Shown: positions 5,470 to 13,292 of the stretch, piece after piece
Layout of the letters: every line of letters starts with the position of its first letter
Position numbering within the stretch: position 1 is the stretch's first letter
Origin: Actinomycetota bacterium
Lineage (GTDB): Bacteria; Actinomycetota; Thermoleophilia; Gaiellales; Gaiellaceae
NCBI GenBank assembly: GCA_005883365.1
Contig: VAXA01000216.1
Span: forward strand, 1 to 13,292
Reading direction: 5' to 3'
DNA length: 13,292 bases
Notes under the pieces: generated by a model
Databases searched by the model: none
Told to the model about the DNA's origin: nothing
What the model saw: the letters and a program-made list of their open reading frames with translations, nothing else
Made by a program: the position numbers and the translations under genes

Positions 5470-6165
5470 TCAGGCCGTGATCTCCGCCGCGGGGCCGACG
5501 CGGCGGACGTAGCGCGGGACGACGGAGAGATCGTTCTCGCGCGCGCACCGCTCGACGTCGGCCTCGAGGCCGTGGCGCCGGAGGTTCGCGGCGCTGCGGC
5601 TCGCGCCGAGGCCGTCGAGCGCGTTGGGGAAGCTGCGGGCGAGCAGGATCGCCGCCTGTGCGGAATCCTCCGGCTCGCCGCCGAGCGCTTCGGCGATGCG
5701 CCCGGCGCAGTAGGCGTCGTCGAGGGCGAGCTCGCCGAGCACGCCCGCGCAGAGCACCGCAACGTCCTCCCCGCTCTCGCGCGCCGCCGCGGCGACCGAG
5801 TCGACGTTGAGGAGCGAGCCGACGTAGACGCGCTCGAAGCGCTCCGCTGCCGCGACGAGGAGCCGCGTCCCGTTCGTCGTCGTGAGGATGAGCGTCTCCG
5901 CTGCCGGCTCGCCGTCGAGCTCGCGGGGCGAGTTGCCGAAGTCGAATCCCTCGATGGGCTCGAGCCGCCGCTCGCCGGCGAGCTTCGCCAGCCCTTCGCT
6001 TTGCGCGATCTCACGTGCTTCGTCCACTTCCGCGCAGCAGAGGACGCGCCCGTAACCCGAGGAGAGCGCCTGGCAGATGGTCGAGGTCGCGCGAAGGACG
6101 TCGACGACGATCCCGACCGGAGCGGGCGTCAGCTCGCCCGGCGTGAAGGCAACGTGGACACGCAT
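5470..6165 (-). CDS. comB: ComB-like 2-phosphosulfolactate phosphatase family protein
   Basis: A 231-residue protein with ComB family motifs: VDVLRATSTI (21-30), EGFDFGNSP (72-80), the TTTNGT loop (95-100), YVGSLLN (114-120) and CAG..GELALDDAYCAG (139-154). In methanogens ComB dephosphorylates 2-phosphosulfolactate in coenzyme M synthesis, using Mg. Many bacteria carry homologues without making coenzyme M, and no comA, comC or comDE is visible here, so the true substrate is uncertain. The gene is monocistronic on the minus strand, convergent with the small barrel-like gene and divergent from the rhomboid gene. Its ATG is 3 nt from a 19-bp palindrome that also contains its candidate -10 (TAGCCT, 10 nt upstream). 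The gene symbol indicates family membership only. Confidence 0.85.
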   Translation of the reverse strand: MRVHVAFTPGELTPAPVGIVVDVLRATSTICQALSSGYGRVLCCAEVDEAREIAQSEGLAKLAGERRLEPIEGFDFGNSPRELDGEPAAETLILTTTNGTRLLVAAAERFERVYVGSLLNVDSVAAAARESGEDVAVLCAGVLGELALDDAYCAGRIAEALGGEPEDSAQAAILLARSFPNALDGLGASRSAANLRRHGLEADVERCARENDLSVVPRYVRRVGPAAEITA

Positions 6166-6168
6166 CGC

Positions 6169-6187
6169 CCGGACTAGGCTAGTCCGG
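6169..6187. promoter_or_regulatory. 19-bp perfect palindrome in comB/rhomboid divergent promoter
   Basis: CCGGACTAGGCTAGTCCGG has two perfect 9-bp arms around a single central G and fills nearly all of the 22-bp gap between the two divergent starts. It holds a symmetric pair of -10-like hexamers: TAGGCT on the plus strand (6175-6180, 7 nt before the rhomboid ATG) and TAGCCT on the minus strand (6181-6176, 10 nt before the comB-like ATG). It may be a bidirectional promoter core, an operator for a dimeric regulator, or both. Confidence 0.6.
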
Positions 6188-7054
6188 ATGTCGACCGCCG
6201 AGACTCGGTACTGCTACCGGCATCCGGACCGCGAGACCGGCCTCTCCTGCTCGGAGTGCGGCCGGCCGATCTGCGCCGACTGCGCCACCTTCGCGCCGGT
6301 CGGCATCCGCTGCCCCGATCACGCCGGAATGCGGCGAGGCCCGACGACGCGTCTTCGTCCGCGCCCCGTGCGCCGTGCGCCGGGCGTCGCGCTCGCCTCG
6401 GGGAATGCGCCGATCACCCGGATCCTGATCGCGATCAACGTAGCGATCTACCTTATCGGCGCATCCCAGGGCGCCGGGCTCAACAACCCGGGCGGTTCGC
6501 TCTACGCCAAGCTCTGGCTAGACGCCCCCGACGTCCACAACGGGGGCTGGTGGCGGCTCGTGACGGCGATGTTCCTCCACGCCTCCGTGATCCACATCGC
6601 CTTCAACATGGTCGCCCTCTACCTAATCGGCGGGCCCGTCGAGCAGTACCTCGGCCCCCAGCGCTACCTCGGCCTCTACTTCGTGTCCGGGCTCGCGGGC
6701 TCGGCCGGGGCGCTGCTGCAGACGCCCGGGGTCACAGTCGGCGCGTCGGGGGCGATCTTCGGGATCCTCGGCGCGATGATGATCCTCGAGTGGCAGGTCA
6801 CAGGCCGGCTCGCGGGGAACGCGATGACGTGGATCGTGATCAACCTCGTGATCAGCTTCTCCTTCTCCGGCATCTCCTGGGGCGGCCACGTCGGCGGGCT
6901 GATCGGCGGGATCCTCGTCACCCTCGCGTACGCCCACTGGCGAGGCGGTCGCGCGCAATATGGCCAACTCGGGCTCGGCGGTGTACTCGGGCTGATAGCC
7001 GTCGCGGCGGGCAGCGTCGCGCTCGCCTACGTCCGCGTCCGCGGCTACGCGTAG
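6188..7054 (+). CDS. Rhomboid family intramembrane serine protease with N-terminal zinc finger
   Basis: A 288-residue membrane protein. Residues 9-45 form a B-box-type zinc finger with Cys9, His12, Cys21, Cys24, Cys29, Cys32, Cys42 and His45. A basic linker is followed by about six to seven membrane helices starting near residue 77. Rhomboid hallmarks are WWRLVTAMFLHA (121-132), HIAFNM with His136/Asn140, the nucleophile motif GASG (185-188, Ser187) and the catalytic His234 in GGHVGG, so the Ser-His dyad is intact. It cleaves membrane-protein substrates within the bilayer; the substrate here is unknown. The ATG at 6188 places the zinc finger at the N-terminus; longer versions would run into the comB-like gene. 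There is no Shine-Dalgarno, and a TAGGCT hexamer lies 7 nt upstream. It converges on ppdK with only 6 bp between the stops. Confidence 0.93.
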   Translation: MSTAETRYCYRHPDRETGLSCSECGRPICADCATFAPVGIRCPDHAGMRRGPTTRLRPRPVRRAPGVALASGNAPITRILIAINVAIYLIGASQGAGLNNPGGSLYAKLWLDAPDVHNGGWWRLVTAMFLHASVIHIAFNMVALYLIGGPVEQYLGPQRYLGLYFVSGLAGSAGALLQTPGVTVGASGAIFGILGAMMILEWQVTGRLAGNAMTWIVINLVISFSFSGISWGGHVGGLIGGILVTLAYAHWRGGRAQYGQLGLGGVLGLIAVAAGSVALAYVRVRGYA

Positions 7055-7060
7055 GCGGCG

Positions 7061-9613
<2,553 letters not shown>

Positions 9614-9652
9614 CGGGCCGCAGATGTTGTCATATGCACGGGTTATTGCCGG

Positions 9653-9835
9653 CTAGCGGCGCCGGGCGCGAAACTCGGCAACCCACGCGAGGGCGCGCAG
9701 CCCGATCCAGATCGGCGTGAGCAGGACGTAGAAGATGAAGTCCCCTACGAGCAGGACGACCCACCAGAGCGCCCAGCGTCGCAGCGGGATGCGCGGTTTC
9801 GGCGTCCGCGTGGGGAGGTTGGGCTCGGACGTCAC
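9653..9835 (-). CDS. Small Trp-rich membrane protein between PDRP and ppdK
   Basis: This is a 60-residue hypothetical protein. A basic, Pro-rich N-terminus (1-20) is followed by a long hydrophobic, Trp-rich stretch (21-50: WALWWVVLLVGDFIFY, then LLTPIWIGLRALAW) and a basic end (FRARRR). This looks like one or two membrane-spanning helices with positive charge on both flanks. The GTG start overlaps the stop of the PDRP gene (GTGA), and ppdK begins about 40 nt further on, so it is embedded in the PPDK operon. No family is recognised. The hydrophobic pattern, coupled start and lack of a competing frame support it as a real gene. Membrane anchoring of PPDK or PDRP is only a guess. Confidence 0.7.
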   Translation of the reverse strand: MTSEPNLPTRTPKPRIPLRRWALWWVVLLVGDFIFYVLLTPIWIGLRALAWVAEFRARRR

Positions 9836-10671
9836 CGCGCGGCCTGGGCCTTCGTCTCGCCGGCGCGCTCCTCGACGACGCGGAGGATGCGGTGTGCCGT
9901 CTCCTCGATCGACAGCTCGGAGATGTCGATGACGGGGCAGCCGAGGCGGCGGTGGAGCTTCTCCGCCTGCTCGAGCTCCTCGTAGATCTCGGCGAGCTCG
10001 GCGTACTGCCGGTTGCGGCCGGGCGCACCCATCGCCCGCACGCGCGCCCTGCGGATCTCGACCAGCCGGTTCGGATGGATCGTCAGGCCGACGACCTTCG
10101 CCTGGTCGACCTCGAAGAGCTCGGGCGGCGGTTCGATCCCCTTCACGACCGGGACGTTCGCCGCCTTATGGCCGAGATAACCGAGGTAGATCGAGAGAGG
10201 CGTCTTCGAGGTGCGGGAGACGCCGACGAGGACGACGTCCGCGTCGTGGAGGCCGTGCGCGACCCCGTCGTCGTAGCGAACCGCGAACTCGATCGCCTCC
10301 ATCCGCTTGAAGTACGCCGAGTTGAGCGGCGGCCGCGAGCCCGGGGTCATCTTCGCCGCCTGGCCGGAGACGCGTGCGACGGCGTCGATCGGCTGGCCGA
10401 GCAGGTCGCAGTAGTGGAGGCGTGCGCGGCGGCAGAGCGTGCGCATCGCCTCACGGAGCTGCGGCTGGACGAGCGTGTAGACGACGACGGCGGGCCGGCC
10501 GCGCATGCGGTTGACGGCGAGGTGGAGGTCGTCCTCCGACTCGACGCGCGGGTGGCGGATCTCGACGAACTCCTGGTCGGGGAACTGCGCTTCGAGCGCC
10601 TGAACGAGCCGCGCCGCCGTTTCGCCGGTGGCGTCGGAGACGACATGGAGCTCGACCGGCGGGTTCGGCAT
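9832..10671 (-). CDS. Pyruvate phosphate dikinase regulatory protein (PDRP, kinase/pyrophosphorylase)
   Basis: This is a 279-residue protein of the DUF299/PSRP family. These bifunctional enzymes inactivate PPDK by ADP-dependent phosphorylation of the Thr next to its catalytic His, and reactivate it by Pi-dependent dephosphorylation that releases PPi. Visible motifs are HVVSDATGETA (9-19), MTPGSRPPLNSAYFKRMEAIEFA (about 108-130), the P-loop GVSRTSKTP (150-158), PPPELFEVD (181-189), GLTIHP (195-200) and CPVIDISELSIEETA (245-259). Adjacency to ppdK, whose target Thr432 is present, indicates PPDK and not PEP synthase as the substrate. It is the first gene of a three-gene minus-strand operon. The ATG at 10671 has no Shine-Dalgarno but has TACGCT 8 nt upstream, suggesting a leaderless transcript. 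Confidence 0.94.
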   Translation of the reverse strand: MPNPPVELHVVSDATGETAARLVQALEAQFPDQEFVEIRHPRVESEDDLHLAVNRMRGRPAVVVYTLVQPQLREAMRTLCRRARLHYCDLLGQPIDAVARVSGQAAKMTPGSRPPLNSAYFKRMEAIEFAVRYDDGVAHGLHDADVVLVGVSRTSKTPLSIYLGYLGHKAANVPVVKGIEPPPELFEVDQAKVVGLTIHPNRLVEIRRARVRAMGAPGRNRQYAELAEIYEELEQAEKLHRRLGCPVIDISELSIEETAHRILRVVEERAGETKAQAAR

Positions 10672-10863
10672 GGGCGCTCAGCGTAACGGGGCGTGCTGTT
10701 CTTGCTCCGTCCCAAACCCCCACCCACCCGCGGGGAGGTCAGCCTACGGCGGCGCGGCGCGCAGGAATGTGGCAACTTCGCGCCGAGAGGCTGGGAACGC
10801 TGCGTGACGGACGGCGCTCGGGAGGCGGCGATCCGGCCGGAAGCGCCCGGGTAACCTCCGCGC
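10672..10863. promoter_or_regulatory. Divergent PDRP/glyS intergenic region with candidate promoters
   Basis: This 192-bp gap is the longest in the window. For PDRP (minus strand), TACGCT at 10685-10680 lies 8 nt before the ATG. For glyS (plus strand), TAACCT at 10852-10857 lies 6 nt before the ATG. Neither has a convincing -35 or a Shine-Dalgarno, and both would give leaderless mRNAs. A G-rich tract lies between them. I see no T-box motif and no glycine-riboswitch-like helices. Confidence 0.45.
10711..10729 (-). other. Potential G-quadruplex motif
   Basis: The minus strand reads GGGTGGGTGGGGGTTTGGG: four G-runs of at least three separated by loops of 1, 1 and 3 nt, which fits the standard intramolecular quadruplex pattern. 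It lies 39 nt upstream of the PDRP start, on the PDRP coding strand, ahead of the candidate -10. Confidence 0.5.
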
Positions 10864-12228
10864 ATGGCCGAGACGGCCCCACCGCTGACGATGGACACGA
10901 TCGTCTCCCTCTGCCGCCGCCGCGGCTTCGTCTTCCCATCCTCCGAGATCTACGGCGGGATCGGCTCGACGTACGACTACGGCCACTACGGCGTCCTCAC
11001 GAAGAACAACATCCGCTCGCTCTGGTTTCGCGCGATGGTGCAGGAGCGCGACGACATCGTCGCCCTCGACTCCGCGATCATCCTCAACCCGCGCGTCTGG
11101 GAGGCGTCCGGCCACGTGGACGTCTTCACCGACCCGCTCGTCGACTGCCGCACGTGCAAGCTCCGCTTCCGCGCCGACCAGCTCGAGCTCGCGAGCTGCG
11201 GCCGCAAGCCGAGCAAGCACCCCGGGGAGACTCCGGACTGCGACCTCACCGAGGCGCGCAAGTTCAACCTCATGTTCGAGACGCACGTCGGGGCGCTCCA
11301 GGACGCCAGCTCGGCCGCCTACCTCCGTCCCGAAACCGCCCAGGGCATCTTCGTCAACTTCAAGAACGTCGCCCAGCTCGCGCGACGCAAACCGCCGTTC
11401 GGCATCGCCCAGATCGGCAAGGCGTTCCGGAACGAGATCACGCCCGGCAACTTCCTCTTTCGTCAGCGCGAGTTCGAGCTGATGGAGATGGAGTTCTTCG
11501 TTCCACCCGACGAGAGCGAAGAGTGGCATCGCTACTGGATCGAGACTCGCCGACGCTGGTACCTCGACCTCGGCATACGCGAGGAGAATCTCCGCGTGAG
11601 GGAGCACGCCGCCGAGGAGCGCTCGCACTATTCGAGCGCGACGAGCGACCTCGAGTACCTCTACCCGATCGGCTGGCAGGAGCTCGAGGGGATAGCGAAT
11701 CGCGGCGACTACGACTTGACGCAGCACACGCAGCACTCGGGCACGAAGCTCGAGTGGATCGACCCCGACGGGACCCGCTACACGCCGTACGTCATCGAGC
11801 CTGCCGTCTCGATTGACCGCATCATGCTCGCCTTCCTCTGCGACGCCTACGACGAGGAGGTGGTCGGCGACCGCGAACGCGTCGTCCTCCGCCTCCACCC
11901 GCAGGTCGCGCCCGTGAAGGCGGCAATCCTCCCGCTCGTCCCGCGTGACGAGGGGATGGCGACCCGGGCGCGCGCGCTGTACGAGGAGCTTCGCCGCCAC
12001 CACGTCGTGGAGCACGACGACAGCGGCCAAATCGGCAGGCGTTACCGCCGCCAGGACGAAATAGGTACGCCGTGGGCCTTCACCATCGACGAAGAGACGC
12101 TCGAGGACGAGACCGTCACCGTGCGCGATCGGGACTCGCTCGCGCAGGAGCGGCTTCCGATCAGCGGAGTGAAGGAATGGCTGGACGACGCGCTGCAGCA
12201 GGGCTGGTCCTCGCCGCGGTCGGGCTGA
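10864..12228 (+). CDS. glyS: Glycyl-tRNA synthetase (alpha2 type)
   Basis: This is a class II aminoacyl-tRNA synthetase that charges tRNA-Gly in the cytoplasm. The 454-residue length and organisation fit the homodimeric bacterial/archaeal-eukaryotic type, not the alpha2beta2 form. Features in order: motif 1 region SSEIYGGIGSTYDYGHYG (26-43); GHVDVF (83-88); a Cys cluster (Cys95, Cys98, Cys112, Cys126) that might bind zinc; RPETAQGIFVNF (155-166); motif 2 FRNEITPGNFLFRQREFE (188-205); QHSGTKLEW (290-298); motif 3 EPAVSIDRIMLAFL (312-325); and an anticodon-binding domain from about 340 containing PLVPRDEG and the GRRYRRQDEIGTPWAFTID segment (391-409). The ATG at 10864 has no Shine-Dalgarno; TAACCT is 6 nt upstream. 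The last 52 nt overlap the next gene in another frame. Confidence 0.96.
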   Translation: MAETAPPLTMDTIVSLCRRRGFVFPSSEIYGGIGSTYDYGHYGVLTKNNIRSLWFRAMVQERDDIVALDSAIILNPRVWEASGHVDVFTDPLVDCRTCKLRFRADQLELASCGRKPSKHPGETPDCDLTEARKFNLMFETHVGALQDASSAAYLRPETAQGIFVNFKNVAQLARRKPPFGIAQIGKAFRNEITPGNFLFRQREFELMEMEFFVPPDESEEWHRYWIETRRRWYLDLGIREENLRVREHAAEERSHYSSATSDLEYLYPIGWQELEGIANRGDYDLTQHTQHSGTKLEWIDPDGTRYTPYVIEPAVSIDRIMLAFLCDAYDEEVVGDRERVVLRLHPQVAPVKAAILPLVPRDEGMATRARALYEELRRHHVVEHDDSGQIGRRYRRQDEIGTPWAFTIDEETLEDETVTVRDRDSLAQERLPISGVKEWLDDALQQGWSSPRSG

Positions 12229-12761
12229 CGGCCGCCGGCTGCGGCCTGGGCAGCACGAAGACCGTCACCGCCACCCGCACTCACACCGTGACGACGATCC
12301 GGACGGTGACGACGACCGGATCGGGGGCGTCCGCGAAGCCCTGTGAGGGCGGGCAGCTCACAGGCACGTTCGCCCTCCTGCCCGGCAGCGCCGGCGCCGG
12401 CCAGATCGAGTACGCCCTCACCGTGAAGAACACCGGGAGCCCATGCTCCCTCCGCGGCATCCCCCGGGCCACGCTGCTTGGCGTGAGCGGCGCGGCACTG
12501 CCGACGCACGTCCGGGCGGCGGGGACCGGAGGCGCGCGCCGCGTCGTGCTCCAGCACGGCGCTTCTGCGGTTGCCGACGCGCGGTTTTCTCCCAGCGTGC
12601 CGGGCGAGGGAGACTCGCAGTCGGGTATCTGCCAGCCGACGGCGCACACGCTCCAGGTGACCCCGACCGGAGGCGGCCTGATGGACGCGGCAATCAAGCC
12701 GCCGACGAGCGTGTGCGAGCAAGGCACGCTCGAGTTCGAGGCCTTCGACTACGCCGGCTAG
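12177..12761 (+). CDS. DUF4232 secreted lipoprotein
   Basis: This is a 194-residue lipoprotein. A signal peptide (RR at 4-5, hydrophobic 7-20) ends at a lipobox LTAAGC with lipidated Cys22. Next comes a Thr/Val-rich linker (residues 27-47, repeats of TVT/TRT) and then a DUF4232 domain. Its hallmarks are Cys56 near the domain start, the strand YALTVKNTGSPCSLRGIP (79-96), a GxxAVADARF segment (128-137) and Cys152/Cys180 for two probable disulfides. DUF4232 proteins are common exported actinobacterial proteins of unknown function. The ATG at 12177 lies within glyS but has GGAG at 12166-12169, 7 nt upstream. Earlier in-frame starts would read through glyS and place non-signal sequence first. Its stop is 5 nt from the IS481-type end, so the insertion spared the gene. 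Confidence 0.88.
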   Translation: MAGRRAAAGLVLAAVGLTAAGCGLGSTKTVTATRTHTVTTIRTVTTTGSGASAKPCEGGQLTGTFALLPGSAGAGQIEYALTVKNTGSPCSLRGIPRATLLGVSGAALPTHVRAAGTGGARRVVLQHGASAVADARFSPSVPGEGDSQSGICQPTAHTLQVTPTGGGLMDAAIKPPTSVCEQGTLEFEAFDYAG

Positions 12762-12766
12762 CTAGG
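12761..12766. repeat. Candidate IS481 target site (NCTAGN)
   Basis: GCTAGG directly precedes the TGT that probably begins the element. IS481 of Bordetella duplicates the hexamer NCTAGN, and this site fits that pattern exactly. The second copy would lie beyond the right edge of the window and cannot be checked. Confidence 0.5.
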
Positions 12767-13292
12767 TGTCCTACCCACGGACGTTGTGAACGCGGCTGAT
12801 TGGTGGCCGGTCGCCGATTGAGCTGTGTGGTCGGCGGTGGTTGTAGTTGTCGAGCCAGTGTGGCAGGGCGTTGTTGCGGTGTCGATGGGTGCGGTAGCTG
12901 AGGCCGTAGGCCCATTCGCGGGCCATGGTCTGGTGGAAGCGTTCGACCTTGCCGTTGGTGCGTGGCCGGTAGGGCTGGGTGGTGAGGTGGCGGATGCCAC
13001 GCCGGTTGAGCAGTTCGGCGAGGGAGCGGTTCTTGACTAGCTGAAGCCGTTGTCGGTCATCAGCCGCTTGCAGACGATGCCGTGCTCGGCGAAGAAGGCG
13101 AGTGCGCGCTCGACAAAGCCTGTCACCGTCGCTGCTTTCTCGTCGTTGTGGAGCTCGACGTAGCGAAGCGGGAGTGATCGTCGACGATCGCGTGCGCGAA
13201 GTCGTAGCCGACGCGAGTCTCGGGACGCATCCAGCCGCGCGAATGCTGCGAGCGGTCGCCGGTGACGCGGTGTCCTGGCCGCAGAAAGCGCG
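12767..13292 (-). mobile_element. IS481-family insertion sequence, cut by window edge
   Basis: The element probably starts at TGTCCTACCCACGGACGTTG (12767-12786), which contains the transposase stop codon and begins with the TGT common at IS481-family ends. Only the transposase 3' part and one terminus are inside the window, so the opposite inverted repeat cannot be compared. Insertion is immediately downstream of the DUF4232 stop, at a CTAG tetramer. Confidence 0.75.
12771..13292 (-). pseudogene. IS481-family transposase, frameshifted and partial
   Basis: Reading three successive frames on the minus strand recovers one continuous DDE integrase-core protein. It runs from RFLRPGHRVTGDRS at the window edge, through FAHAIVDDHSR, RYVELHNDEKAATV, KRLMTDNGFS, VKNRSLAELL, RPRTNGKVERFHQTM and HWLDNYNHRRPHSSIGDRPP, to a TAG stop at 12771-12773. 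The DDE acidic residues are present: Asp in VDD (about 13177-13182), Asp in TDNG (13052-13054) and Glu in KVERFH (12942-12944). Two single-base losses break the frame, near 13166-13167 (between HSR and RYVEL) and near 13037-13038 (between GFS and VKN). The gene is therefore non-functional as sequenced unless both are sequencing errors; other genes in the window show no frameshifts. The N-terminal helix-turn-helix part lies off the right edge. Confidence 0.85.

Noticed and set aside
4264..5480. Additional plus-strand frames across the hslR-like and DUF1697 genes
   Set aside because: They are Arg-rich with no recognisable domain. The ATGA overlaps and family motifs support only the annotated frames.
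9614..9652. Separate promoter for ppdK around CATATG
   Set aside because: TATGAC is only a partial -10 match with no -35 or TANNNT at the leaderless distance. Transcription from the PDRP promoter explains the gene without it.
10672..10863. T-box leader or glycine riboswitch before glyS
   Set aside because: No T-box TGG-type motif or paired glycine aptamer helices were recognised, and the -10-like TAACCT lies 6 nt before the ATG, leaving no leader.
12072..12176. Earlier start for the DUF4232 lipoprotein
   Set aside because: It would add an Arg-rich, non-signal segment inside glyS. The 12177 start puts the lipobox at the right distance and has a GGAG site.
12758..13040. Short intact open frames in the IS481 region as separate genes
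   Set aside because: They are Thr/Pro/Arg-rich out-of-frame readings. The real product is recovered by joining three minus-strand frames.

Overview
The window is a 13.3 kb stretch of very GC-rich, densely packed bacterial chromosome. Actinobacterial-type GAAC-N4-GTTC SOS boxes, candidate leaderless promoters, a DUF4232 lipoprotein and a PPDK/PDRP pair point to Actinomycetota. The mixture of families resembles Thermoleophilia (Gaiellales/Solirubrobacterales-like), but that placement is an inference. No rRNA, tRNA, CRISPR array or phage module is visible.

Layout. (1) 50-1126 (-) is a beta-propeller lipoprotein, divergent from thiE (1146-1784, +). (2) 1767-3582 (-) is a three-gene operon: an ImuB-like catalytically dead Y-family polymerase, a DUF6504-like protein and a GyrI/SbmC-like protein. 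Its promoter carries two GAAC-N4-GTTC LexA boxes. (3) Divergent from it, 3658-5469 (+) is a tight cluster: cupin, Hsp15-like S4 protein, DUF1697 protein and a small dimeric alpha/beta-barrel-like protein. (4) A ComB-like phosphatase (5470-6165, -) and a rhomboid protease with an N-terminal zinc finger (6188-7054, +) diverge from a 19-bp perfect palindrome. (5) 7061-10671 (-) holds the PPDK regulatory protein PDRP, a 60-aa membrane protein and pyruvate phosphate dikinase. (6) Divergent glycyl-tRNA synthetase (10864-12228, +) overlaps a DUF4232 lipoprotein (12177-12761). (7) From 12767 to the right edge lies an IS481-family element on the minus strand. Its transposase has two frameshifts and it sits next to a CTAG target.

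How the genes work together. The clearest functional units are the SOS mutagenesis/DNA-damage operon and the PPDK module, in which the kinase/phosphorylase PDRP should switch the adjacent PPDK on and off at the threonine next to its catalytic histidine. Most first genes of transcription units (thiE, rhomboid, comB-like, PDRP, glyS) have a TANNNT -10-like hexamer only 6-10 nt before the ATG and no Shine-Dalgarno, which suggests leaderless or near-leaderless mRNAs. Several other genes, mostly inside operons, have a clear ribosome binding site.

The most promising item is the LexA-box operon that joins an ImuB-like polymerase adaptor to a DUF6504 protein and a GyrI-like protein, with no imuA or dnaE2 gene beside it in this window.
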